64,000 nt of DNA from Isoetes taiwanensis (taxonomy: Eukaryota; Streptophyta; Lycopodiopsida; Isoetales; Isoetaceae). Location of the stretch: contig JAJEKV010000001.1 in the NCBI GenBank assembly GCA_021234155.1, positions 29,466,177-29,530,176 on the forward strand, read 5' to 3'. The notes under the pieces are model-generated. The model saw only the letters and a program-made list of their open reading frames with translations. It ran no database searches and had not been told where the DNA came from. Shown one piece after another: positions 34,811-46,947 of this stretch. The translations under genes and the position numbers were made by a program. The number at the start of each line of letters is the position of its first letter. Position 1 is the first letter of the stretch.

Positions 34811-37800
34811 GAAAAGCCATGAAAATTGATTACCGAAGCTGGGGTGCCCAGTATCGGTGCAGGGGCCGGTTTTGGCGCAACCCATCTCTTTTCCGATGGC
34901 GCATGACCAACTGAAGTTAGAGCCCTGTTTCAAGCCGATGGTGCACAGAGGGACTACATACGCCCATCGAGGTATGTGGTTGGATTTATTTCAGCTTTAG
35001 GATGGCGTGCGCTAATCCTTTCCTTAATTGCATGTGGTTCCGATGGTTCCCTGCATGCTATTTTGAGCCAGAATATACTTTGGCATCTAGTTTCTACCAT
35101 TTGGCTCCTCAATTCTTGCATGTAGTTCATCCTCAAAATGAATTCGGCCCTCACATGCTTCCAGATCACTGAGCTGGACACATCTTCCACGGTGGGATAT
35201 GTGTGTTAAGCTTGCATGTTTGCTTCTGGAGGGAGATTTTAACTTAGATTCAAAGTGGAATTCAGATACGTTGCCTCACACTCTATTCTATTTGAACATC
35301 TTTTGTTTGGGCTTTTTTGCTCTTCCTTGTCCTTTGTTGATCTTCCTTGTCTAAGTAAAGTCCATCATTTCATACAATGTCTAGAAAGAGCACATGATTA
35401 TGAAATAGTATGGTTGTATTTTTTGGCCAATGTAGCCAGCCTGATAAAGCTCCAAGATTTCGTTGACCACATGCCTTTGCAAGGTATAATTCATTGGCAA
35501 TAATGGTTACAATCTATGTGCAAAATAGGATGGTAGAGATCTTGAAAACTTTTTCAAAGAACAAAATGTTCTTTCATACAAACATGCTAATTCAACTTAT
35601 GCCTAGCTAGGTTAGTTGAATGAGGTCTCTTGGCTTTGAAAGAATGTAGGAAGGAGACCTATCATTATGGAGCACCATGTTTATGGAGCACCATGCTTAC
35701 CATGTGTTGTAGAACTTAGAGAAGTAAGGAATGAGCACAATATCTTTCAATTTATATTTAGTTCATCTATGTAGCAGACAGTGATGCATTTGCTTTCAAT
35801 TATGTTGGTAATGTATGTTCAGGTGCAATGTACGTATGCTCAATGGGAAATAGAGCAGGTATATTGGAGTTGGTTCTATTTTGCAAATGCCTAGATGATG
35901 TGTTGTGTATTCACAAGTCTCCCAAGTATCCTTTCCTAACTTCCAACTACTGGTGTCTCTATATTTTGCAAGTATTGTATTGTCCAAGTATATTACTAGT
36001 TACAATCTCATGAAATTTGCTAGACAAGTGTTTTAATACAAAGTGCTCAATGGTTAGTTCAATGCTGTGTTTGGAAACAGAAGTTGGAACCTTGGCATGG
36101 TTGCTGATTTGTTTGAATAAAAAAAACACATAGTTTTAAAAAGTTGAAAGCATAGGCCTGTTACTTATTCTTATTAAAGCAATGGACATGCATCATGCTT
36201 ATTATGCCAATAACTTAGCAGCTGAAAATATGCAAGCACCTAATATTCCTATCCTTGCTACCAACATTCCATCTGAAAGTCTCTCACATTCTAACTTGCT
36301 AGTGGGTATCATCATCCTCTTGATGATGAGCAAGCTGCAATTCTCTTGATGATGTGGAGAATGTTGCTTGCACTATGGAAGGACAAGTGGACGATAATGA
36401 GGAGGAGGAACTTTGGATAAGGAGGAGTAGGCCTTTGAATGTGCTCTACAATGGCACGAGCATGGCCAACTAGACATTGTGCATGGATTTGCATTGAGTT
36501 TTATATGTACAGATTTGTAATGCCACTAACTACAATGCACGGATATGCATTGAATTTTGTACATGCAGGTTTATAATGTCTAATACAATGCGTGGATATA
36601 CATTGCTTTTTGTACATTTACATGGTACAATGAAACTATTTGGATAACCAAGACTAAGGCTTCTGTTTGTTTGGTAATAGATTTCTGCAAGACAGGAACA
36701 TATTTTTGCAAGATGGAGATTTATTTCAATGCTGCATATTCCCAAGGTAAGCACCTTAACCTTATTTGGTTTTGCAACCTTGTTTATTTGGAGAGCAGGA
36801 TTGTGGAGACAACCTGTAAAACAAGTGTCTCTGAATCCTTGCTCTCCCACACTAATAGTGTTCATGGTTTGCTGCAGGGAGGACAATACAAGGGTGAAAA
36901 GCACAGTTGCAGTTTCAGTCTAGACTATCTACTGTCAAGAAGGATATGTAGATATGCATTTGTCATATTTGAATGATTCTATGTAGTCATATATGATGCA
37001 GTGCATAAGCAGCATAGATAAAATGTGTTGAATAGGAGGTATAATATGAATTGTAGCTCGATCTGAATGTGGCATTCCCGCAAATTCTAGATAGTTATGA
37101 GTCCCAGGGTTCTTAGCAGCTGAATGATAATGCATGCAATTTGACATTTTAGAAATATCTAGCCCAAGCCAGTATGAAGTCTATCATCGAAGCTTTAATT
37201 TACAAACTGACCTGCTCAATTGCAAGGCTTCTGCAAGTGTGAATTTGCGTCTTCATGCCTTTTAATTTATAGTGCAAAGTAGTAACCTTTGTCTGGGATT
37301 TGAGATAACATGTATAGCATCTTGTGGACTATTGGGCATGTATGGCATCTTGGTTTTGCATAGCTGCACTTTTGTTTGAACATCAAATGGTTGTGTCTTT
37401 TCAGATATTTAGTCTTCAGCTTATTTCATGCGTTCCCTTATGTAGATCTTCTTCCTGGTGTTTGTTTTCTGCATATACAACATTTACAAGCAGATACAAA
37501 AGCCCAAATTTCTTGCTAGAAATTGTTTTAAAACTTAAAATTTGATGCAAAAAAAAAAACTCTGTAACTTTTTAAAATTTGTGTACATTTACATCTAAGA
37601 TCTAAGAACAACTACATCTTTTCCACGTGAAAGGGGTGAAAGGGATAAGATACCACTGTAGTACATGTAGTAAAAGCCATTTGCCATCTGAAGCTTCATC
37701 TCCACAGAATAATGCAAGTATGTGAAGGTATTAAGGGAGTAGCCATCCTTCCATGTGTTAACTTGGCTTGAGCTACCACCTTCCAACTTAGCAGTATGGC

Positions 37801-38239
37801 AGGCTTGCTCCAAAGGGGTGGTCGAGTTACTCTCCTAGTGCACTACCACACTAGCATAGGCCTTCACTCTGTAGTGCTCAACCTTCTCAAGGTTCATACT
37901 CTTGAGCTTGTAGCAACAAAGAACCCTTGGTCTCCCCCCAAAGATATCTTGATATCTTCATTTGGTTTCCCATCCACATTCCAAGTGTCCATTCCTGTAG
38001 CAGCCCATACATCCAAATAGTCCCCTAGCTGGAAAAGGAAGGAAGGAAGGAAGGAAGGTACTTTTATCGTCCACGGAGACCAATCGGTCTATGGGACCCA
38101 ATACAAAAACGCAGCAAGCGGATTACTGCCCGGATTAAAAAATCCCCGCCCCGAAGGGTTTTCGAGGAAAAACCGCGGCAAAGAATCGGCCCTGTGGCCG
38201 ACAAACCGGCCCCTAACATAGAAACACCCAAATATATAC

Positions 38240-38640
38240 TGATCATGCACCACACCCGTAGTGCCTAATCACGGCGGCCAAAGGGGGCAAAGGTGACCTC
38301 GCAGTCGGTACCTCCGAATGTAACGACCCGGTGGCGTCGATCCGGGTGTGTTCATCGGCAAATGCAAGGGCAAGTCCGGCCGTACTAAGGGAGCGCGATC
38401 CGCCCGGACCGGGAACATTTGGGCAACTCACGGAAAGTGTGAGACTCATCCTCAATGGCACCCATTTGACAAAGACCGACAGAGCCCGCCCCTGGCGGGG
38501 CTCCCCAATCCACCCGCCTGCCTCGATGCGAAGATGGTGGGCTGTGCGCGAATGGAGGCAATGAGTCCGGGCTTTTCGGGGGCACCGGGAATCACCGGTA
38601 GAGCCGTGGGCCCCGGGGCTAACACGGGTTGATGTGCTCC
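38240..38640 (-). pseudogene. LINE A C-terminal segment
   Basis: Matches the left copy's C-terminal region with ALAFADEHT and GAIEDESHTF words in separate frames. Frameshifted and inactive. Confidence 0.6.
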
Positions 38641-39099
38641 TTGTAATGGGCCATTTTGACCTGCTCTAGAGCCGGGGGTCCCGAGCTTGCCAAGGAAACA
38701 AAGCGTCTAGGTACTCCCGGTAGTCATCACGATCGGTCATTGTGCCCACTTGCACGCATCTGTGCTCTGCCGCGTTCCATCGGCGAGCCACCGATCTCTC
38801 TTACCCCTCCAACAGGCCCTAAGCGGCTGCGGACCCATGGCCACGATGTAAGCCCAGTCGCGGGGCCGAGCATCACCCATAGTAACCACTTTTACGAAAA
38901 TAGGCGATGTGTCTATCAAGGGCTGCCCCCGAAGCGCAAGAATCCGGTTTCTTTGGCCGAGAGACCGATAGGGGATGAAGGTTTCACCCCAAGTGCGTGC
39001 CAAAAATGCTATACGCGACTTTTGCTCCAAGTCATTCCAGTCGCCAAAGAGGCGGCCAGGACCCCAAACCTCGACCCGTCTGAAGGACGGGCTCGACCC

Positions 39100-40150
39100 G
39101 ATTGCGAACAGATGTGGTGATGGCCCCAATCATAGAGCTCACACGGTGATTGTTGTTACGCATGGCATAAAGCGCTTTTCGGCCTACCGTGTCCCCAGAA
39201 GCGGATAGACGCCCCAGCCAGAGCGAGGAGGGGAACTTCACCCCTAGGTACTTGTAGGTGGGCGTGGCGTCCACAGCTGCCCCCGATATGTGAGTGCAGG
39301 AGGCATGGGGTGACGGAAGAGGATATGAGAACCACCCGGTCTTGGCCGGATTGACGCCAAGCATGTCCGTAGCGACAAAATGTGTCTAGGGCATCCGGTG
39401 AGGCGTGATAGCCGGGGGTGTGGGCCCAGCCAACATCGTCAAGATAGATGGTGGCGGATGACCAGTGCAAAAGCCGTATGCCATCCCCATGCTCGCAGAA
39501 GCGGGGCTCTAACCGATCAATGTAGAGGCCAAAAGTGTTGGCGAGAGGGGCAACGCCGCTTGGGACCCGATACTCATTGGTGAATGCTTGGCCCGCCATT
39601 TGCATCCTGCCAAAACAACTCTCATACAACTTTGTATATGGCATTTACGTGCAATGGGAGCCCTGATTTGACGATCTAGCCTACGCCTTTTTCGGGAACC
39701 GTATCAAAAGCCTTCGCGAAGTCCACAAAGCAAGCAATACAAGTCCCGCCGATGATTCGGCTGTCTTCAATCGGTGCCGCGGTGTAAAGATATGGTCAAT
39801 CGTTGAGTGGCGGGGTCTAAAGCCCGCCTGTGTGAGGGCTCGCACATCCGCCGCCTGGCCGGTGGGTCAACCGCTGCTCGAGAATGCCGATAGCAGTTTG
39901 GCAAACATCGGCCCGACCATGATCGTCCAGAATTGGCCGGACGGGTGGGTCGCCCGCCTTGTGAATGGGAACAACCCCGCTTGTGGTCCATTGTCGGGGA
40001 GACCTTCCCGCAATGCTACGTTGAGCAGGGGTAGTGAGGACCGGCCTGGCGGCGGCCGCTCGCCCATTTGAGTAACTTCGGCCGCATACCATCGAGGTCA
40101 CCGCCTTCCCATTAGCCACCCCGTTGCGGGCCCTCCTCAACATCCTCGCC
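39100..40150 (-). pseudogene. LINE A reverse transcriptase pseudogene
   Basis: RT blocks are recognisable in several frames: GVVPIHKAGDP near 40000, a STIDHI-equivalent near 39815, FVDFAKAFD-like sequence near 39720, NTFGLYIDRLEPR near 39510, and LGVNPAKTGW near 39350. Multiple one-base shifts break the frame. Compared with the copy at 930-2430 the shifts are at different places, so the two copies decayed independently. Confidence 0.75.
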
Positions 40151-40640
40151 CACGAGAACCAATGGGGGCCATCCCGTGGGGGTATGGGCGCACGCTGCCC
40201 CCGGGCGGGTCATAGAGTCGCCAGCATCGCTCCCACCGCCCGGGTGTGATGTCCCCCGTAGGTCGGGCTGGCCTTCAAGCACTCTGCGCCAAAAAGGTTC
40301 GAGGATGAGTGTCCAGCAGGCGAACATCTCCCCTCGATGCACGGCAAGGTACCGCACCTTTGTGTCCTTCGGATGGGCGCCAGATCGTGTGGTGGCTCCG
40401 CAAGTGGTACTGGATCGACGTGACGGAGCTGCCGCTATGTTCTTTACATTCCGCATCAAACCATCGGTTACGGGAATGTTGCCGACCGACTGGCGGGCGG
40501 CGCGGGGGTCCGCCAAAGCACCGTCCGTTGCATCCCGTAATAGCAATGTCACCTGGTCTGGCTCACGCTGCTCTAGTGTGGAGGTCTGCGTAATTACCGG
40601 GAGGGCGCCCATGAGCATCTTGCCAGAAGTCCTCTCACGC

Positions 40641-41327
40641 TCATAATCTAGTCTCAACCGAGGGGGCGAGGGGTGGCATAGTGGGGGTTCTGGCGGCTTG
40701 CCAAACCATGTCCAAATAAAGTGGGAGGTGATCTGAGTCAACCTCCTCATCCCGACTGTCTGTGCCCACCCAGAAATGACCGATGAGATGCATATCTTGC
40801 GCAACTACGAGCACATAGTCCACCACACTAGACCCTCCCCCCTGATTGTCCTGTCTGCATGTGCACTTGCGAGAATCGGGCCACTGTGAAAGGCCATTGC
40901 AAATTATCAAGTCAAAAATGCCACATAGCAGGAGCAACTGTCTGCCAAAGCGAGTGACCTGGCTGTCATCCGACCCTCGTGGCCAGGTTGCTTCTGCGGG
41001 GCGTAGCTGCAGGACATCGTCAGCGAGGGGGTCAAGTCGCATGGGCTGCTCTACTCCTGTCCGTGCATTGAAATCTCCAAGAAGGACGACCCTACCCAAC
41101 TGCTGGTGCTGCTGTATGTCATCATATAGATCGACATAAGGGTCCATCCTATCCGCATCGGGGTGGCTGCGATAGAAGGTGCTGTCTGCGTGAGGGAAAT
41201 AACAGGCGGCCAGAAAAAGAGGGTTGCCACTGGTATTATGCACACGAACCCACAAGTACCGGTTGTGTCTGTCTGTCTTCTGGAGGGTAACCGAATGTGC
41301 CAAGGTTGTCCGGTAGTAGCAAGCCAC
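40641..41327 (-). CDS. LINE A endonuclease (exonuclease/endonuclease/phosphatase fold), mostly intact
   Basis: This 228-residue frame is an apurinic-like endonuclease that nicks the target strand to prime reverse transcription. Visible motifs: VVLLGDFNARTG (Asp85, Asn87), VVDYVL (Asp170) and DSDHLPLYLD (Asp199, His200), which form the catalytic Asp/Asn/Asp-His set of the family. The N-terminal quarter, with the first metal-binding residues, lies upstream in other frames (about 41330-41560), so the listed Met is internal and the protein is incomplete. It sits between ORF1 and RT, the usual LINE order. In the left copy the same domain is heavily decayed. Confidence 0.75.
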   Translation of the reverse strand: MACYYRTTLAHSVTLQKTDRHNRYLWVRVHNTSGNPLFLAACYFPHADSTFYRSHPDADRMDPYVDLYDDIQQHQQLGRVVLLGDFNARTGVEQPMRLDPLADDVLQLRPAEATWPRGSDDSQVTRFGRQLLLLCGIFDLIICNGLSQWPDSRKCTCRQDNQGGGSSVVDYVLVVAQDMHLIGHFWVGTDSRDEEVDSDHLPLYLDMVWQAARTPTMPPLAPSVETRL

Positions 41328-41789
41328 TCCACCATGACCCCTCTGTCCTGTACAGGTATTGAAGACCGAGAAATGTTGGTAACCCGGCAGATCGTAGCTT
41401 TGTGGCTCAAAGATGCTCCCATGTCTCCATGAGAAAGATGAGATCCATATCTACGCCACGAAGTTCGGGACCGTCCCCCTTCGCCAAGGGAAGCCTCGAC
41501 AATTCCATGAGACCACCCGGAGACACAATTCCTATTTGTCAACGAGGATGGATGGTATGCTTGCTGAAGTCGCTGGGGAGGCGGGGAAGCGAGGGCTGAG
41601 TGAGAAGTAGATGGAGCGAGGCAAAGATGTGGTCGGAGAGGGCGTGGGGAGGGAGGGAGAGGAGTAGGGAGCGGGGAGAAGGGGGGCCGGTAGGAGAAGC
41701 GAGGGGGCCGCTGCGGTACCAGCGGTTGGGGCTGCGGGTCCGCAGCGTGAGTAGGTCCGCCTAAAAAATGTGCATCCCCGGCCGAACCA

Positions 41790-42950
41790 ATCATGCGGCA
41801 CCCCCGGTGGCGAATGCCTCGACCCCGACAAGCTCCCCCGCCTGCGGCCTCCCTGTTGCACGGGTGTGAGGTCCCGGTCCACGTCTGAGGATGTCCCTTC
41901 AAAGATCCGGCCCCGGCGCGCAATATGGCATCACGCACTGCGCATCCGCAACCGTGAATATGACAATGCGGTCACGACGGGCCGAGCCCCATGACCGGCC
42001 GCCGAGAAATGTGAATCGCCCGGGAATGTCATCCGGATCGAGAATGTGTGTCTGGATGTTGTGGGCGAGACTCTCCCCCGCTGCTCTCGCATGCCTCGAA
42101 CTACGGTGATTAGGCCTCTCGCTGGGCCTCGGAGTTCTCAAGGCCCGCTGGTCAAAGGTGGGCGAGGGCCGGGTCCCGTGGCCGGGGGTAGTGGTGGTGG
42201 CCGGGATGGCGTGGAGTGGCCGGAGGTGGCCGGGATGGCGGGAGTGGTCGGAGGGCGGGCAGCAAAGGCGGGGGCGGCCGCCGGGGGAGGAGGCCGGTGG
42301 GCGGGTAGCGGTTCGAGCCGCTTTCCCCCCGCGGAAGTCGGGAGCACGCCTCTTGCGTGGCCTCGGGCCGCCGCTTGGCCATCTCCTCGCCGCATCGGGC
42401 CGCACCTGACTATGAACCCGGTAGGGAGACCTCGCTCGCTCACCAGGATGGTTGCCCGCAACCCCCGAGCTCCGTGCTCCAGTAGCGAGAGCGCGTTTCG
42501 AGCCCCCAAAGACACGGGCGCCGAGGGCCGGGCTTGCCGTTCCGATCTTTACTCAAGATCCCGGCCGCGGTTCCGGTCGGTTCAAGAAGAGCGTACCCAA
42601 GGCCCCTCCGCGGCCATGGTGGTGGCCGCTTCCACCTCCTCGACCGGCCGGTGACACCGCGGACCATCGCCTCGCGCATTGCGCGCTCCCTCTCTCTGTG
42701 TCATGGTGTTGTTGAGTGATGAACCACGAGTCTAGGGCGGCCCGCATGTCGGCGACCTCTGCTCGGCTTTGTTGCATTTGGAAGTGTGCAAGGCCAAGGC
42801 CATCTTCCACATGCGTCGCGGGTCTCCGGACACGTGATGCGGTTCTTCTCGACCCGATTTGCCTTTTGAGCACATGGGATGCCGGGACTCCATCTCCACC
42901 GCCATGCCCGGCAAGGGGCACCGTTAGCCTCAACACGAGCTTTGTTAGCC
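41790..42950 (-). pseudogene. LINE A ORF1-like region
   Basis: A very GC-rich, Pro/Arg/Ala-rich region with frames of 125-168 codons. The end of the 168-codon frame reads DPDDIPGRFTFLG then RIVIFTVADAQC, followed in another frame by DRDLTPVQQGGRRR. That order, a hydrophobic strand and then D-x-x-L-T-x-x-Q, is what I expect at the end of a nucleic-acid-binding ORF1 protein. The N-terminal part is too biased to interpret. Long antisense frames here (such as 42046-42654) are compositional. Confidence 0.5.
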
Positions 42951-43190
42951 TCCACTCCCGCTTTGGCGTGGCTCCAATTCTCTGCGCCGAGGCGGGGAGT
43001 TCCTATGTGGTCACGAGCAATCAATCCCTTCCGCCGGGCTGGCCTCGGTGAGGGGGCCTTAGCCTTAGCCCGAGCCTCCTTCTTCATGGAGGATGACTCT
43101 CCCCGCCCATGATGGCTGATCGGGACCCGTTTGTCGCGGCCCCTCGCCTTGGGTTTCCCAGGCCGCCCATCTTCTCGTGGGCCATGACTT

Positions 43191-43507
43191 CCAAAGTTTG
43201 AGGGGTCTCCGGCCGCGGAAAGGGTGCCTAGAATTCAATTTGGGGACTCAAAAACGCGGGCAGAGCACCTTTTGGGGGTGTGGGGGTTTTGGGGGTTCCA
43301 AAGTCTGAGGGGTCTCTGGCTGCCTCAAGGGTGCTTAGAATCCAATTTGGGGACTCAAAAGGCGGGCAGAGCACCTTTTGGGGGTTTGGGGGTTTTGGGG
43401 GTGCCAAAGTTTAAGGGGTCTCTGGCTGCCTCAAGGGTGCTTAGAATCCAATTTGGGGACTCAGAAAGGCGGGCAGAGCACCTTTTGGGGGTTTGGGGGT
43501 TTTGGGT
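43191..43507 (-). repeat. Three 105-bp tandem repeats in the LINE 5' region
   Basis: Units start CCAAAGTTTGAGGGGTCTC at 43191, CCAAAGTCTGAGG at 43298 and CCAAAGTTTAAGG at 43403 (periods 107 and 105), each with CAATTTGGGGACTC and GGCAGAGCACCTTTTGGGGG. Tandem monomers at the 5' end of a LINE often act as promoters; that role here is inferred. Confidence 0.8.
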
Positions 43508-43650
43508 CTAGAGAGAGATTGTAAACCCTAGAGAGAGAAAGCCAGAAAGGGACAAATCAAGGGGGTCTATGCAAGGGGAGTGAGGGCGCTAGAGAAAGGG
43601 AGTAGGGCGCTGGGGAGGGCGCTGGGGAGGGAGAGGGAGTAAGGGGTGGA

Positions 43651-46449
43651 GACATTTAAAGCACCCAAGCAAAAACACACAAAGTGTAGAACTATGCATC
43701 TATAATCCCCATCCTTAATCTTTAAGAAGAGAACTCTCCAAAGCCCAATATTTGTAGCTCTAAAAAGCAAAGGCAGCTCACTCAAAATGATCAAGGCAGA
43801 TGCTGTAGGACACGAATCTATCATACCTTACCACCCTCCAACACATCCATAGTGCCCTGGCACTGGTACATAAGTATCTTTTTGGTTCTTTTGAAAATAT
43901 CACAGCCAACAACATATAAGTCTGGCGCAATAGGCCACAGTATCCCGACTCTTTGGTATAACTTGCATCAGTTCTACACAGAGTGCAGTCTCAACCGCAG
44001 TGAATGCGGCCTTCATCTGCTTCCACATTGAGTAGAGTCCCAATCGCAGTAAGTGCGGCCTTCTTATGAAGAGTCAAGTAACAACCAAAAGGCAAAAGAT
44101 CTATGCACTCTCTACACTGACTGAAAGACCAGGTTGAAATATTAACCAGAGCCTAGCAATATCCAGAAAAAAATGGGACCCATATAATCCTGGAGCACAT
44201 CTGCCGTAGCATAAGCTCTCAAAGTGTCATAGATCGGAAGCATGTGGATTTGCTAGTTTATGCCTGTCTATCTCAAATTATTGAACGGGTGTGTATGCCA
44301 AACAAGGAGGAAACCAATCTTCACCTTCTTGAAGATATATTTTCCAACTAGCACAGTAAGTAAACAATGCCTGATTCTTATTTTCTCTCATCGTATTGTC
44401 TAGCTGAAGGTATAGTATGTACTCCAGATTAGAAAGAATCTTATGCAATATTATAATAGTGAGATTAGGATCAGCATGAATGTTTGGATAGTTCAAAAAT
44501 GTTCTATAAGAAAGTTTCCCATTAAAAACCATAGCACCAACAACATGCAAGTGTATGAAATCGTCTTCAGGAGCATCCTTAAGCACATTGACAAAGTGTG
44601 GTAGAGTTGTCTTCTTCTGGTCCATTCCACCGAGCTTGAAGACTTTTATTCATACAATATCCTTGAAAAGTAGAGCTTAGATATAGGAACAAAATGGAAG
44701 TAAACTTGATAGAAAGACACGGAGTAGGATTCTTCAGTCAGGTGAAGGTTGGGCTTCGATGAAAGATTTCGATATGTCTATGAAACACCAAAAAATCCAT
44801 CAAGCACTGTATTTTTGCAAAATCTGCTCCTGTTTGCAAGCAAATCCGAACATGAGTAGGTAGGCATTCCTAACCCGGCCAGAAGTTTTTAGAAGTGCAG
44901 TTGATGCAGTTGTAGGCTTTAGAGCAACTTCTTTCTAGGATCTTGCTGCAAACCTTAAGCTTCATGCATTCTACTGGAAAGACGAAGAGCTTGGTCGAGG
45001 TCGGGAGGTTGGTCGAGGTCGAGTCGGGAAGGGGAATTGAAATTTCAAGGGTTTTTCTAGTTTCCACAATCCTCAAATTGAAAATCAGTAGATCTTAGGG
45101 TTAAAAAGACTAAATGTCGAGTACAAAATGGATGAGGATTGCTTTACGCACAAGGTGTGATTATAAGTTTGGAACCATAGGATAGATGGGGGTGTGGGCC
45201 TAAAAAATGAGAGGTTGATGAAAAAATAAAAATGAAAAGATAGGCATTATGTAGGAGAATACTATGGGGTTCGCCACCCTTATCCTTTATTTATTTCTTA
45301 TATGGTCAAAATGCATGCACTTCCTCAACATCCCATGGTTTTTGAACATCTTGCCCCGTTAGCCTCCCATTGTATAGAATCACTTAGCTCTACTATAGAG
45401 CTTCCCTCGTATTGTGTAAAATCACTTAGCTCTAGTGTAGAACCACTTGCATCTCTATAAAATCTTGCCATGTTAGTCTCTCAATGGGTAGAATTTGGTG
45501 TAGTGTAAAATTGCTGGAGGCGATAACTGTCACCCTCCAATTCCATAGATCTAATGTAGAATTACCTTGGTAGAATTTACTTTGTTGTGTTGTTTCTTAT
45601 GCATCTGCATCTGTCCTCCCCTTTCTATGACCTTCCCCCCTTTTCTATGTCCTCCCCCCCTTCCCCCCCTTTTCTATGTAACTCTATAAACAAACAACCA
45701 AAAGTTTTCTATGACAACGTCTAGAGATCATCTGGGTTCAAAGATGTCCAAGAGATTAAAGTTTTGTACTGTAAGGAACATTTAAATCCTCTGTTTGCAT
45801 TTAGTACTGCCTTCTTCTGTGGAAAAAGTTATAGAATCTAATTCTGGGATAAAATTGATGTGAAAAAGCTGAGCAATTCAAGATTTTTGAGAAGCTATTG
45901 ATTTCAAACAAGAAGAGAAAAGTTGCCGCGATAAATTTCTCATAATATAAGATACAAGATAGCGTCGGCAGGGCCAGCACCCTATACATCCCTGGGGGCC
46001 CACGAACCCAAGTGTGCAACTTGTAGATGGTAAGCTCCAATATATCCATGGAAACGGCTAAAATGTAAAGTTGAGGTTCGTGATTCAAAAATTGCATGTT
46101 GGACAGGATGGGGAATAGTGGTCAGTATATTTATCATGCTTCTATAGTTTAATTTTTTTTTGCCCTAGCCTCTATATACATGATTTTTTGAACATAACAC
46201 GTCTTTCTCATAGAGAATGTAGTCTGAGGCAAAATATTCTGTGTCTTCAAAATCTTATTTAGAATGTAATCTTGGATTAGTTGCAATAAAATAGGTGTAG
46301 TATTGGATTTTCAATACCTAAATGGTAGCAACTCCTGTAGCCACATCAACTCCTGTAGTCTATAAAATAGTAGCATCTGCTATTGGAAGAGCCAAATAAA
46401 TTTGGTAGTGCAAGCTATTGTATCATGGAACATGGTAATTGCAAAATAT
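43651..46449. other. Unassigned stretch
   Basis: AT-rich DNA. A 115-codon minus-strand frame (44278-44625) and a 98-codon one (45801-46097) are open but show nothing I recognise. Near 43985-44085 a diverged tandem duplication contains CGCAGTGAATGCGGCCTTC and CGCAGTAAGTGCGGCCTTC. A C-rich simple stretch is at 45615-45680. Confidence 0.35.
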
Positions 46450-46947
46450 TTAGAAAATGGGCATAGTCTCTAGGTCTAGGACTATCTCGCCAAGATGCAA
46501 GTATTGTAGATGCTCAGATGTCATCACGTTTGCTTGTAGTCTGAAAGTTTGTGCTTGTGAAGGTGTCATAAGCTTTTGCTGGATAATTCATGTAGATATA
46601 TCCCAGATGGGATACAATGAAGATCATCTTGTGGGAAAACACATTGAGTTGCATGTATGCTAAGTGCACATTACTTATGGAAGCATAAAGAGCCTCTAAA
46701 ATGCTGCCACTCGAGGCAATGTGTCATTCAATGCCACAATAACAACACATGTTGGCAATGAACTTGGTGAAAACGCAATCAACTGTTTTGAAAAGATCGA
46801 ACAGGAAGGCATATCTCCAAACAATTTGCATCTTCAGAACTTCCTATTTGCATCTTGAGAGTTGTCGTTGGAGCTTTCACAAATGGGATCTGAATTCGAT
46901 TTATTTGTTGGGAAGATCTTAGTTGATATGTACATCAAATGTGTGTT
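46450..46947 (+). pseudogene. PPR gene remnant, 5' part, cut by the Ty3/gypsy element
   Basis: Shifting frames read as PPR sequence: VDISQMGYNEDHLVGKHIE, then INCFEKIEQEGISPNN, then SQMGSEFDLFVGKILVDMYI-like text ending KC at 46940. Stops and shifts show it was already dead. It ends exactly at the LTR, and the flanking sequence resumes at 60087 after the duplication GTGTT. Confidence 0.7.

Larger units (their letters stand above)
31466..38036. other. 6.6-kb stretch without recognisable genes
   Basis: No frame here shows a domain I can name. Small tandem duplications occur at 33105-33162 (29-bp unit) and 34773-34810 (19-bp unit ACGGTGGAGAAATAAATTT). A short GC-rich island near 33540-33600 contrasts with the surrounding AT-rich DNA. 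A 92-codon minus-strand frame at 32192-32470 is hydrophobic and without support. The sequence near 33895-33930 and 34725-34745 shares the words TAGCCTATCCAC, possibly ends of an unidentified element. Confidence 0.4.
38037..43650 (-). mobile_element. Nearly full-length LINE (family A), inverted to the first copy
   Basis: From the minus-strand 5' side it holds three 105-bp tandem repeats (43507-43191), an ORF1-like region, an endonuclease, an RT and a zinc-knuckle-like C-terminus, then a 3' UTR identical in plan to 2785-3020 and an (AAGG)n (CTTC on the minus strand) tail at 38037-38060. It is strongly GC-rich against AT-rich surroundings. Only the endonuclease keeps a long frame; the rest is frameshifted. 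The 5' end, about 43650, is judged from loss of GC richness and is uncertain. No clear target duplication found. Confidence 0.85.

Noticed and set aside
42046-42654. A 202-codon + strand frame
   Set aside because: Antisense to the LINE ORF1 region, Gly/Ala/Pro/Arg-biased, no domain.
43191-43507. CRISPR-like array
   Set aside because: Units are contiguous 105-bp tandem repeats without spacers, in a eukaryotic LINE.
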